Origin: Gnetum montanum
Lineage: Eukaryota; Streptophyta; Gnetopsida; Gnetales; Gnetaceae
Direction of reading: 5' to 3'
DNA: 64,000 nt
Assembly (NCBI GenBank): GCA_015680685.1
Contig: MNCI01009304.1
Coordinates: 170,305-234,304, forward strand
The notes below the pieces were generated by a model. It did no database searches, was not told where the DNA came from, and worked only from the letters and a program-made list of their open reading frames with translations. Positions 10,030 through 22,861 of this stretch are shown here, in pieces. Numbering within the stretch: the stretch's first letter is position 1; the number at the start of each line of letters is the position of its first letter. Position numbers and translations under genes: made by a program.

Positions 10030-13000
10030 AGATCATACGATTCCACAGGGTGGAGGCTCTTAAGGCTTTGATGAACCTTCTCTATCTTCATGCACATGCA
10101 ACGGTTAAGGCTATTGTGGCTATCTAGCTACTACTACAACTTCTAGTGGGAGGCAGAAAGTATCTAGTAATACTTTTATTTTTTCCTCTTTACACCTAGG
10201 ATCGTGCAAGGACCATGTAGCTTCATCAATGTGGGCAAGAATGGGTGCATGCCAAGGACAAGGAATTGCTAAGAATATATCTTTGAAGAACAAAGCAACA
10301 AATTATTTACTTTTGATATTAAACATCCTGACTATGTTTTGCAACTCCTAGTAATTGTTCATTCTCCTAGCCAGGTTCACAGTAGTTGATCATTGATCAG
10401 TGAATTATGCCTTGAGAACTTCGAGTTTAACATTTGCCATCTCAAGCTTTTGCTTGGTGTACTTATGGTTTTTGAACTTGACCCCATACAGCAAGTACAA
10501 GATGGTCATCTACATTAGTTAGCATCGCTAGGTTTGCATATCAGAGATTTGTCAATTCCATATACTTTGTCATTTCTTGAATTTGCAACTCTAGATGAAT
10601 CTCTACTTTGTTGTAGGCATCTATCACATCAATGATGGACTACCACACCTCTCTTCCTTGTTAGAGTTACTAGAGGGACTCATTTACTTTTTCCTTAGCC
10701 ACTTGAATATGTTTCTCATTTACTTCTTTCTACAAGCCAACCTAGTCACAATAGTGATTCTTTACTCTCTCAAATTTGAAAGCATCATTTTTCCAAGCAA
10801 TGATTTCAATGGTAGATTTCTAGTGTAAGGCACGAACTTCCTCTATAGATAGATTGTGATTTTCAACTACCAAATTCCTAAATTTTGTGTTCACCCTAGT
10901 GATGGGACGTGATATCGTAGCCCGTCATCTTGTTTATAAATAAGAGGTGGATTTCCCTTCTAAAGATCATCTAGATCTAGACCCTTAGCTAAACTCTGGC
11001 AGTTTTACCATTCCAGAGATAGAATAATTTCCATGTGCCCACACTAGGAGTCAAAAAGTGAACAGATCTTTATTCGAGAAAATTGTACCTGAGCACACAT
11101 TTTTGTACAGAAATAAAGAGGAAATTTTTGATAAACCTTGCAGTGCATGGACTAAGCTAATTAGTATTTAATTAATGTTAAATTCTTAAATTCTTTGTTA
11201 AATAATTAATCTCTCTCAACCCTCAACTCCTAGTTAAGTGCATTCAGTACGATCGCTTCGAGCATGTGTGCTACGCTTGGTAACCCAATAATGAATAGCA
11301 TTTGGTAATCCCAATAGCATTACACTAGTTCAAGGTTTGTACAGAAAGTGGAAACAGATACTAATGCTAGGACAATTAAAGCTTAGTTAGTGAAAGTTAG
11401 TTACTTAGTCTCTTCACCCTTTCCTCTCTTAGCATAAAGCAATAAAACGATAAAAGTTATAAAAATCATATGCCTCAGACTTACTTAACCATACAACTGT
11501 GACAATACATGTAAGTCTAGGAAGACAACGATTGATTAACCTTAAGTGTTCCATAAGGCACGTAAGAACTTAGTCCTTGGAGTTCGACTGGATTGCGCGT
11601 GAGACGCTTGTATTCGTATGGTTGATTATAGGGGTACCTCGCCACTCATCACCTAGCGAGCTACTCTTACTATTGATGAATGAATTCCTGCACCTATTGT
11701 TTTTATGCATCAACATTTCAATGGCAATGATTTTCTACAGTCAGTGTTTCATTTTCTTGATGCATATGAACCAAGTCTTTCTGAACTCAGTAGGTTTTTT
11801 CTTCTATTATAGACTATTTGAAGATGACTATTTCCATTTCCTCCTCAACTTGTTTTAATTATTCTTGAAGATGCTAAAAAGCTTCACCTCTAATTTTTGC
11901 AGGGTTGAGGAGTGCAAGATCAATAAAATAGGCACATAGTTTAGTAACCTCCATGGTCAAGCATTGGTTTTTTTCTTGAGCCATTTTGAGTTGCCCTTCT
12001 AGGATGATGCACTTTCCCTATGCTTTGAGAAAATTTTACCAGCTTGTAGTATGTTGCCCAAAAAATAAAAAATGTTCAGAATTAGTTGTTTGGTCCCCAC
12101 CAATCAATCTAGCAATTCTTCATGCTAGGTTGTACTCAATCTTCCATTGATAGTTCCTGTAGACATCTGCACATCTTGAAGTGTAGATACATCTAGTATA
12201 GATGTCGTAGGTGCATTAAGTACCTTTGCAATCTAGTTAGCAACCATTTCTATAGCTATCTCTTACTCTTGGTGTTGCATCACTAGTACAATTGTCCCCT
12301 TGCCCTCTTCCAAGTGCACTAAAAAGGAGGCGGCATTCCCAGAGGTCTCTAGAAGTAAATGATGTTGAGATAGAGACACCATCACCTCTTAGGCACTAGG
12401 ATTTGATCTCATGGGCAACTGCATTTATTGGGTTAAGAATATTAGGCCTCCTCCTTCCATCTAGCTAATTGTTTAAGCCAACTCAAGTAACTCATTATTA
12501 GTCGATATACAGATGGATCTCCACCACTCATTCGTGCTCACTACTCCCACTCATGTAAGAGATATTCTCAAATTTTATGCAAGCGCTCAATGGCTATGAA
12601 AGCCTTCAGTGTTGTTTCTTGAGTGGGTGATGGAGGTGGCGATTGTTGCTACTCTTCCTTAGACATGGTAGGTGTCTTGTCCTTCATCATCTTATACCAA
12701 GAGGATACAGGAGTATGTCAAATCATGTCATTGGCATAGTGAATTATTTGTATCTTTTTGCAAAGTTTTTAGATGAGGCATGGAAAAGATAGGGTTTTCC
12801 TTCCATGTTCATTTTTTTGAAACATTTTTCTATCTCTAGATAGATCAATTATGGAATATTTTTTGGAAATCTCCCACTTAGAGCAGTGCATGCTCAGGTG
12901 GAGGAGCAGTCACCTTACTAAGTCTTACCATTAGATTCAGGTGATATGCTACTATCTTGAAGTATACATAATCCATTGGTGTGAGTGTGCTAAACTCCTT

Positions 13001-13594
13001 ACATTCAACCTCATAACACCACTATGTCCACTCATTTTTTGCCTTAGGATTAACTTTTAGAGATAGCTCTACTAATTATGTCCTGGAATTAGGCAACCGA
13101 AGAGCCTGTGTGATGGCTTCAGCTAAGTAGGACACTTGAATATCCTTGATCTTCATTATGGAGCCTGCCCTTCTATTGTTCTAGAAGAGGTACATCTCTC
13201 CCATGTACCACTCTCTACTGAAAGTGATGATTGGCCACATGGAAGAGGTTTGTAATTGTATCTCCACTTCTACTGGAGCATGCTCCAAGAATGGCCCAAA
13301 CTTTAGTTCTTGGAGAACTAAGTTTTGGACATCATGAGGCCTAATTATGTTGAGGCATGCTTTTTTAATGTGACTTCAAGTTGTGGTATGGGCACTAGTT
13401 CCTCTCTTCACTATGATTGTTCTGTTGTAGCCTCTTCTTTAGAAATCTCTCTAATAGATTCCACTTCAATATCCCCCTGAAGAGGTCCCATTGCATGGGT
13501 TTCTTCTACTTGTTCTTGGGCCTATTCTTGTTGGCCCCTTCTAGTTTTAGGTCATTTCTTCATTGGTTAATATGGTCCTCCCTGTTATAGTCAT
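10030..13594 (-). pseudogene. Extra post-integrase frame of element IV, long coiled-coil protein
   Basis: Reading leftward from an ATG at 13594 (MTITGRTIL), a decayed frame runs to about 10030. Subtracting the inserted solo LTR, it covers about 2.8 kb or 930 codons. An N-terminal globular part has RPHDVQNLVLQELKFGPFL and WYMGEMYLF, then a block ending in LRLPN (13250-13080) that recalls the domain of plant retroelement proteins with a conserved GLP motif. Pro-rich linkers follow (PPPPSPTQE near 12630), then a long Leu/Lys/Glu-rich part with heptad-like spacing, and a C-terminal block IPCPWHAPILAHI near 10220-10260. Many stops, a few frameshifts. The same order is seen in element III at 48570-51398. 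No transmembrane segment was evident. Function unknown; the place matches the env-like frame of Athila elements. Confidence 0.6.
10900..11651 (+). mobile_element. Solo LTR of element I/II family
   Basis: A 752-bp LTR in plus orientation beginning TGATGGGACGTGATATCG and ending CCACTCATCA, flanked by perfect 5-bp duplications CCTAG (10895-10899 and 11652-11656). It has a TATA box in TTTATAAATAAGAGG near 10932. There is no internal region, so it is the product of LTR-LTR recombination. It interrupts the extra frame of element IV; the uninterrupted sequence is present in element III near 49450. Confidence 0.92.
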
Positions 13595-13599
13595 TTTAG

Positions 13600-15700
13600 T
13601 CTTGGCACCATCTGTAATCACAACATGACCATGGGTTAGCAATTAGTGTATAACATGAAACAATTGGTAATACCTTATTTCCTTGGAAAAGTTACACTTG
13701 GCTAAGTTGTGATTATGGTTGATTTAAGAAATTTTAATCATTATTTTATTTTTGTTTTAATATTAATAAGTCATACCAAAGGGTGTTGAAAGGGTTGACT
13801 CTCAAAAATTGATGGTTTCATATTGTTGGATTTATTGACCCTTTGAGGAAGTTAGAATAATTTTCAAAAACTTTCATTAGAGACCTTAAGGTTTATGGCC
13901 CTCACAACTAAGAGCTTACCTCTAGTAGCTATAGGATCAAAGAACCGAGTCATTTGGACAAACAGTTGGAAAGTTATGGACTCTAAAAGGTTTTTGGCAT
14001 TAAAAAATGGCAAAAACTCCCCTCTTGTTATGAAGCAAATGACAAAACATTGCAAAGAGTGTGGTAGTATATATAGTTTTTTTGGCTTGTGTTAATGAGC
14101 CCTAGTTGATAGGGCCTAATCGATGGGGTCAATTATGTCAACAAGGCCTAGTCAACATGGTTGTTGACCACTATTGGCTTTGGTCAAACTTTTAAAATAC
14201 AAGGAGTTTTTAAGTGAAATTAGAGTCAAATGGAAGCCCAAAAAGCCACAAACATGACAATAGTAAAATAGGGTGTTGAAGCCCAAAAAATTTAGAAAAT
14301 TAAAAAAATGATTAGAGAATGAGATTTATGAGTTTAAGAAGCATAGACCAGTATACACAATGGGGCATGTGAAACATAGAATTGTAGCAATGTCTAAGGT
14401 AAGGGACTTAACTATCCAAAATAAGAGATATGAAAGTTGGTCCTCCCCATAGTAGGCACATGCCCTTTTTGCCCTTGTATAACCTTAATTAAGGAGTTTG
14501 TGAGCCCCATAGTCGATTAATGATCACAAAAAGTTAAGGACAAACCAGCACAAATTTATCCAAGAATTCCAACACATCAAGCTAAGACATCAAGCATAAC
14601 ATGAAAATCGACAATGAGGTGAGTTATGGTAGCATAGAAGGATGATTAAGAAGATGGAATGGAATCCCAAATTGAGGTTATAAGAAGTCCCTTATGATGT
14701 TTATGTTTAAAATGACCTAAGAAGATCCATCCTTAGTCTAGATGAAAACCAACCTCTTTCAATGGCTTCGCATCACCACTCCAAGATTGATCCACCCCCT
14801 CAAGACACAAGAGTGCTCCCATAGAACAACCACCATTTCATAAAGAGAAGAGAAAGAAGCAGAAAGTGAGAGAGGGCCCTAGTTATAGGGGACCTTCAAG
14901 CATGGGTAACATGTCTTTCTAGTCTCATAACCAATCCTTGTCGCCTGTTTATTTTTCTAAGGGATTTGCTTTAAATTTCCATCATGGTTTTTGTTTCACT
15001 CTTTTTTTATTTTTTTTTCTTTTTCGATTGGAACCACACCATGCAAAGACTTTATTTAACTTCCTGTTATTGGATGACATGGAATGGTAAGAAGTCTATG
15101 GAAACACTCAAGCACCCATGAAAGTAAAAGAGTACAAAGAGTATTGAGTGCCCTTAAAGTCATACCTTGTACAGACCTTTAAATCCTTCCCAATTCCAGA
15201 AACTGCCAAAGTCACCAATTTATTAATACTTTATTTAATGAAAGGGACCTCAAACTTCTAGAACAAGGAAAACTATAGAGTTTTTGGATGGTTGGATGAT
15301 GTGGACTCACGATTTATTTCATGGAAAATAAACCATGTCTTAGTCATCAAATGTTAGAATTCAAAAATAGAAACCAAACATTGATAATTACAACATTAAG
15401 CATAAATCACTATTAGTAAAAAACAACATTGGCACTATGTCTTGTAATAATAAAACACTTTTATTAGCAAAAATAATTAAAATTCACATGCAAAAATAAA
15501 GTAAAATATATAAGAAAGTATAAAATATTCAAGAATGATAAAACATACAAACAATGTTGTAAAATAAAAATAATTGAGAAAATCAATAGAACTAAAAAGC
15601 AAAAAGAGGTAAAAATCAACGAAGTGTAAAATAAAAATGTGTAAAACAAAAAATGAAAAACTAAGGATTCATATGGATAATTTGCACATATGGCCATCTC
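13600..15700. other. Non-coding region between integrase and extra frame, element IV
   Basis: No convincing frame. It holds a plus-strand T-rich tract (14999-15025), that is, a purine tract on the sense strand, next to a 22-bp block at 15031-15052 (GAACCACACCATGCAAAGAC then TT). That block recurs after integrase in elements I, II and III. A subgenomic RNA signal or internal priming tract is possible. Confidence 0.5.
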
Positions 15701-18700
15701 ACCCATGATTAAGTTGAAAGGAGGAGATGTGAAAAATTAAGCATGGTTGTCCATGTGATGAGGTAGTAGTTGCACTGGCTTGTTTTGGTTCTAGGAAGGG
15801 TTTCATTTGTTGGATGTTGACCAAATATTTTTTATTTGGGCTCTTAGGTTTGTAAATCAACATGGCCCTAGAGGAAAAGGTTTCATCAATTATATAAGGT
15901 CCCTTCCACAATGTTTAAAATTTTGTTTTCTGGGGTACATGTATGAGATTCTAGTAGAGAACCTTATCTCGAGGTTGAAATTTTACTTTCTATATTCTAA
16001 GGTCATGACATTACTTGTTGAATGCCTTGTGCACTTCATTCAAAGATAGGGCCACTAATTGATTTTCTTCTAACACATTAACGTTGATCAGTTTTTCTCT
16101 TTGTGTTACACTTAGGTCAAGACTCAAATCATAGGCTATTGAGAGTGTGTGGAGCTCGGATTGAATAGGGAACATTGGAAGTTTTCTATACACCATTTCA
16201 TAGGGAGAGTAGCCAATAGGGAGTTTCCATGTTGAGTGGTAGGCCCAAAGGGCATCGTTGAATTTTATGCCCCAGTCTCTCCTATAGTTTCTTATGGTCC
16301 TTCTTAGGATCTTTGTGATCTCTTTGTTAGTTATCTCAGCTTGACTATTGGCTTGGGGGTGATAGGGTGTTGTTAATTTATGTTTGACCCCCAAGCATTG
16401 CATGAGTTTTCAAAAAGTGGCACCTATAAAATGAGTTCCATTATCAAAAATTAGTGCACATGGCACCCCAAAACTATTTACAACATAGTGTTGTACAAAT
16501 TTAGCATCAATGGATGATGCGTAATTGATGACAATTGCTGATTTTTCCCATTTGGTGCAGTAGTCAACTACTATGAGGATGTATGCCTTTCCACTAGACA
16601 AGGGGATGATGAAACCCATAAAGTCAATGCTCCATATGTCAGAGGGCTTCCATGGTTGAATTCACTATTGAGGACCCTTCATTCTGGTGATCATTCTACC
16701 ATCTTGTTGACAACACTTACAAGATCAAACAAATTGGTGGACATAGTTGAAGATTGTAAGCCAATAGTATCCTACCATTAGGATTTTCATGGCCATGTGT
16801 CTCCTAGCATAGTGGCCTTCATACGGGCCTTCATGAGCATCCTAGAAAACATGCAATTAGTCCATATCAAGGACATACTAATGAATTAGGCCATCAATGT
16901 GCAACTTGTAAAGGTGTCCATTGATTTTCATGAAGTATTTAGCCCAATAAAGAAACTATTATTTCTTCCTAAATTCTAGCTCTTGTTGCATCTTCTAAGT
17001 GAGAAGGTAAGTGAGGATGCCATCACACCATTTTTTTTCTGTAAGCACTTGGTCATTTATTGCTCCTGTAAAGAGGAGTTCATCTAGAAATTGATCAAAT
17101 ACTAGGCTCTCCTCCTCTTTGTTATTCCATCTTAACTAAGAGAGATCATCAGCAACCACATTCTTAAACCCTTTGCAATCTACCATTGTGAGATCAAATT
17201 CTTGCAAGATCACGAGACACCATATGATATGAGGGCTCACTATTGGCTTGTTCATTATGAAGTGGATGTCACTATGATCTGTGCACAAATACCTTATAAC
17301 TAAGCACATAGTGCTTGAACTTTTCAAGAGCATACACCACTATCATTAGTTCTTTCTCAATTGTGGTGTAATTCACTATGAACCCACAATGCTTCAACTC
17401 ATATAGTGGATGTAATATGGATGTTTCTTATCATCCAATTGCATAAGCATGGATTCCAATGAATAATTAGATGCATTCATCATTATATGAAATGGTCTAG
17501 ACTAGTCTAGTGCTTGTAGAATTAGAGTTTCTACAAGTTTTTCCTTTAGTTGTTAGAATGCATATTCACACTCCTTTGCCCATATGAATGGAACATCCTT
17601 TTTTGTAAGCTCAACCAATGGCATTGTAATCTTAGAGAAATTCTCTATGAACCTTCAGTAGTAGCAAGTGTGTCCAAGGAATGATCGAACATCTTTGACT
17701 ATCTCTAGTTGATGTTTGCTTCCTTGGATGACCATTATCTTTTTAGAGTCTACAACAATCCCTGATTGAGTCATTCTATGCCCTAATACTATGCCTTCCT
17801 AGATCATTAAATGGATTTTCTACCAATTGATCCTAAGGTTTTTTTTCAATAGATCTTTTCAATACTTTCTTAAGGTGATCTAGGACTTGCCTAAATGTAG
17901 CCCCATAGGTAGAGAAGTCATCCATAAAGACTTCTACCCTGCTACCAATTTGTCATTGAAAAATACTAAGAACCACATGTTGGAATGTTGTAAAGGCAAT
18001 GCACAAACCGAATGACATTTTGTAATATGCACAAGTCCCCCAAGAACTTGTGAACATTATTTTAGCTTAATCTTCAAGCATAATCTGGATTTAGTTATAG
18101 CCACTATAACCATCAAAAAAGCTATAATAGCAATGCTCAGATATAGTATCCAACACTTGATCCACAAATGGCAATTGAAAATGATCTTTAAACATTTTCA
18201 TATTTAATAGTTTAAAGTCGATGTAGACTTGCCACTTACCACCTTTCCTTGGCACAATCATAAGTGGGCTAACCCACTCACTATCTATAATGGGATAGAT
18301 GAACTTTGCCTTGAGGAGTTTTTTTATTTTCTCTTTGATGATATGATTCAACTTGGGGTTCAACCACATTTGTGGCTTCCTTCTTGGCTTCATGGTTGGG
18401 TTGGCATAAATGCCATGCTAGCATATCCTTGGATTGATTCTAGTTAGTTCAAGATATGACCAAGCAATGATTGTTGGCCATTCATTAACCAACTTTAATA
18501 ATTTCTCTTTCTATTTGGGAGCAAGATTTACATTGATGATAATTGACTTACCATTATCTAAAAATGCATACTCCTTGCCAGCTAGTAGATTTTTTAACTC
18601 TAGGGGCTCTTGCTTAAAACTATCAAGAATTTCCAACTCTCCCCAAAAGGTATTATCATTTTCATCATCAGAGAGTTGGTGATGAACTTGCTCAAGTTCA

Positions 18701-21700
18701 TCCATGACTTTGACATAGGCACATGTCAAGCTTTCAGTAGGTTCCATGCCTAATGTGCTACTATCAGAGTCGATTGGGAGCCACTAGGTACCCTCTTATT
18801 TTGTAGAAATTGCATACATGCATCTTTGGATATCTATTTCTTATGTACACTGATTGCATGCTTTGATGAATGTACTTCTAATGGATTATATTTTCTGCAC
18901 ATAATTGCACCTATTATCATTATATGTGATGCATGGAACCTGCTTCTTCTCAAGTCATCCAAATTCATTATCCTTGGATATTTTCAAGCAGAGGTTTCTA
19001 ATGTCCATTCATGCATCAACTGTGCTCAACCATGCATGTTCCATAATGATGGACAAGTTACCTTTGCAGTTTTCTATCTTGATCACAAGAAAATCAACAG
19101 GATAAGACCATCCACAAACTATGATCACAATGTCCTCCACTAATCGTAAAGGGACAATGATTGATTGGTTTGCCAATTCTAGATGGATATTTCTCTTCTT
19201 TAGAGGTGGTCGGTTCCAGGCCTTATACATGTCATAGGAGATGAGATTACCATTGGAACCAAAATCAAGAAGATCCTTGCATGGCTAATGTCCTATAATT
19301 TGCAAGTAAATAAGAGGACTTCCTATGTCAAATCATTTTTTGGGAAGCTTGTTAACCTTGATCTAATCAAAAACAACATGAGTTAGCATCATAGTGTAGA
19401 TCTAAGGCAGCTTTTGGTCTGAAGGGCTCTAGAATGGATTTGATGTAGAGGATGAGGGTGCTAGAGATGTAGGATGACCAATTGCATAAGGTTGTGAGAA
19501 TTTGGGAGGACTATTGGGTCAGAAAAATGGTTATTTCCTGAATCGATTGTCCAAACCACTTGGCTGAAAATCCAATTGCAAATTTATAGCCCTTGTAACA
19601 TTTCATTGTTGTAGTTGAGGGGGAATTTCATCCTACATGGACAAATCCTGAGGTAACTAGGTTGAGAATGGAGGGATGTATCCAGATGTATATGGAGGGT
19701 TGTATGGATATGGATGCTTCCCTCAAGTAGATGGTGAATGAGTTCGATGGTACTTTGGAGGATAATACTAATGCTGGAATGAGGCATGATTGGCCCAACT
19801 ACATGGAGAAAAGGGTTGCTAAACATAGTACTTGTATCGATCTAGTTACTTGTAAGGGTATTACTGGCTTGGTGGTGGCATTCCCCAAGATTGTGGTTGG
19901 TGCCACTACTAGTATTTCTCATATGGTTGTGGTGGAGCTCCACTTGGATAGTAAGCTTGTTGTTGCTAGTGGAACTACCTTAGATTGTCTTGAGGATAAG
20001 GTAATTGTCTAGGTGCTTACCTCCTTGCTAGTCAAGGATTCAGTGTGTACATCCTAGACTCTTGTAAGTCTGACACCATAAGGAAGCATCCCTTCAAATG
20101 TTTATATTAACAAATGGCACATCCAACATCATCATCAAGGTCTATCTCCACAACTTCTTCTATTGCAGTAGCTTTGCCCTTACCTATTTGGTAGGCACAT
20201 TCAGCTTCTTTTCTCCTCCTACAATCATGATGACTATTCTACTCTTTGGATTTTTTAACAATCTTCATAGCAGTTTGGAACTTTTCATTCAAAGAGTCCC
20301 ATAGTTTAACAACCTTTGTTGAAATGTCAAAAATATATTTTTGGATGGGCAAGGTTTTCTTATTCGTCACTTCATTGAGTGGTGACTCCTCCTCATCACA
20401 AAATCGGACCTCCCTTTTTCTGATGGAAGGATCCTTGTTACATTCTTCTGCACTTTCGCTTTTTTTACAACTCATATTTTTCTTTTTATACCTACTCTAT
20501 CAACCTTTCTATCTAATGATCTCTTAGTTTAGAAAGTCTCCCTTAGGCATAAACCACAAGAGTTATTCTGGTTTCTACTCTGAGCCCATCTATGATGTGG
20601 TAGAGTTGTTCCCTCTAAGAATAACCATGGATAGGGCATCGATGTAAAAGAGAATAATATCTATCCATGGAAACATCCAAGGGTTCATTTGTTCCCTATT
20701 TTCAACTTTGGATTTTCCTTCTTAGATTAGATACATTGGAGTATGTTTGATATTTTTCACTAAATAATTCTAGCATGGTACTCCATCTACAGATAGATTC
20801 CAACTCCAAGGATTGGTACTAGCTTTCAGCTTATTTGATGAGTGTCCTAGGGAATAGCTTCAATTTTTGCTAATCATTTTCAATGTTTTGTAAGGCGTAG
20901 GCATCGTGAAAGGCTTGTATATGGTTTTGCATATCAGAGTTATATCTCCCCTCAAATATTGGGATATTGTTCATGTCTAAGTGCTTGATTCGACTATCTT
21001 TCACATGCCTAGTGGGGATCTTAACTACCTCTACAATATTAAGCATGCTTCAAGTTGCCAATAGAGGTTCATAATCATCATTGTGTTGATGATAATGGTG
21101 ATGGTCTCTTCCACCCCTTCGTTCTTTACAGGCTCTACAATCATTTTTGTCTTGCTCATCACCTTCATCATGATTATTTCTCTAGTAAATCTATTAGAAC
21201 CAAACGATGAAGAGGAATGTTCAAAATTCGATATAGTGGATGAAGAGGAAGATGGATCACCACCACCTCTTTGCTTATCACTACAACAATTCTTAGGTAC
21301 CTTGTCATTGTGATGCTTGCTTGAGTCCCTACATTAACTACCACTTTTTCTTGAACTTGGTTTAGTAATAGTGGACTATAGGTTAAGGGCCACACCCTCA
21401 TCACTAATAATAGGGGGTGGATAATCTTCATGTGAGAACCCCCCAAAGGGAGGATTCTCATTTTCAGTTTGTTTTAGCAGGAACAACGAATTGGTGAAGT
21501 GTTTTCCCTTCACAAACTCATGGTGCTTTTCCTGGTGTTGATCTCTCTTGTGTTGTGTTTTAGTGGGACAGTAGTCTCAAGTGTCATAACCTTGCACAAC
21601 ATATTCCTCTTGAAGATCTAGGATGCCAAACCTCTTAAGAGTTTGAAATAGCATCTTAGGTACAAATCGATCAAGGGGCATTATAATGTTGCCGTCCATG

Positions 21701-21837
21701 TCTTACCACTATAGTTGTTCATCTTGACGTAGGATGAAGGTGAAGTCAAGTACATACTCATCTAGATGAGTATATACTACCTTGTGCTCTTGTGGGATCA
21801 ATGGTTTAAAATTTTCATGCCTACAAGAAGAAGCCAT
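15700..21837 (-). pseudogene. gag-pol of element IV
   Basis: Gag starts at the ATG at 21837 (MASSCRHENFKPL), followed by YTHLDEYV. Protease lies at 19270-18880 with D-F-G (19258-19266) where D-[ST]-G is expected, and a later IIMEHAWLS block. RT runs from about 18400: FFDGYSGYN, and the catalytic FMDDF at 17914-17928. RNase H is near 17333-17136. Integrase has HHCC remnants near 16860-16700, SIDFMGF near 16620, FDNGTHF near 16440, and HPQANSQAEITNKEI near 16330. The tail WAYHSTWKLPIGYSPYEMVYRKLP is typical of Athila/Tat integrases, and a chromodomain-like end lies at 15911-15700. The surviving pieces from 21837 to 18393 share one frame; a frameshift falls between 18393 and 17333. Stops are numerous. 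Confidence 0.85.
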
Positions 21838-21970
21838 GTTTTAAACAAATAAAATATCAATGTGCTTTTGTAATTATATAATTTGAGAATGATGTCAACC
21901 TTAGGGTTCATTCATTGGTATTAATAATGTTTACTAATCCTAGATAGTGCATGTTTCAACAAAAATAACT

Positions 21971-21988
21971 CCTTGGTAATGGCACCAA
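21971..21988 (-). other. Primer-binding site of element IV
   Basis: Minus strand TTGGTGCCATTACCAAGG directly beside the 5' LTR; a diverged form of the site in elements I and II. Confidence 0.7.
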
Positions 21989-22856
21989 TGATAACCAGCG
22001 AGGTACCCCTATGTCCAACCATATGAATCACAAAGTGCTCATGCATGATCTAGTTGAATTTTGTGGAATTTATAGTTTCTAGTGACTAGTTCTTTAGGAA
22101 TCAAACTTTACATTGAGAATGTTCATTATATTCCCAATTACACTTGTGAAGCTTAAAGATATGGTTTAAGTGTAATTGAGGCACATGATTTTTGTCCTTT
22201 TATATTTTATGGTTTGATGCTTGAAATAAAAAAGATAGAGAATAAAATAATTTAATACCTAATTTTAATCTAATGAGCTAAGTACTATTCAACTAGTTCT
22301 AACATTAAGTATCAGGTCCCACTTGCCGTACACATCCTAAACACGTATAATGTTCCTAGGTTACAAAGTGTTAAGTGTTGTTGGGATTACCAAACATCAT
22401 ATGCATGCTTGAAGTGGTCGTACTTATGTGTTTACTGAATTTCTATTTAGCTTATCTCCCTTAATTACTTAATTAGCTTAATTACTATAAAACATTGAAT
22501 AAATAGTTAAAAACATTAAATGCATGAATGAAACATTTAAACTATCCAAAATGCTACAAGGTTTATCAAGAAGTTAGTCTTTATTTCTACACACACTATC
22601 GTGCTTAGGTACAATAATGCTCGAATAAAGATTTGTACACTCAATGAGTCCTACTATGGGCACTTGGGAAAATATTCTAATTTTTAAATGTAAAAACTAT
22701 AAGAACTTTGCTACACTATGTCAAAATGATGCTTAAACACGGTTGGTTGGCACATATTTATAGGCAAGAATAGACCCTACATTGATGGGGCCACATCAAT
22801 GCATGAAATGATGCATCGATGAGGCCTCATTGATGTGGTCAATCCATGACTCATCA
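21989..22856 (-). repeat. 5' LTR of element IV
   Basis: 868 bp; the plus-strand start TGATAACCAGCGAGG is slightly mutated and the end is GACTCATCA. It pairs with 8926-9808. Confidence 0.9.
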
Positions 22857-22861
22857 ATAGG

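Larger units (their letters stand above)
8926..22856 (-). mobile_element. Large Ty3/gypsy LTR retrotransposon (element IV), nested in LINE
   Basis: A 13.9-kb element, minus strand, bounded by LTRs at 8926-9808 (3') and 21989-22856 (5') with a near-perfect 5-bp target duplication. Order in the sense direction: 5' LTR, primer-binding site, gag, protease, RT, RNase H, integrase, a non-coding stretch with a pyrimidine-rich (plus strand) tract, an extra coiled-coil frame (13594 to about 10030, split by a solo LTR), polypurine tract, 3' LTR. It matches element III throughout and is not autonomous now because of stops and a frameshift. The Athila/Tat-like placement comes from the integrase tail and primer site. 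Confidence 0.9.
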
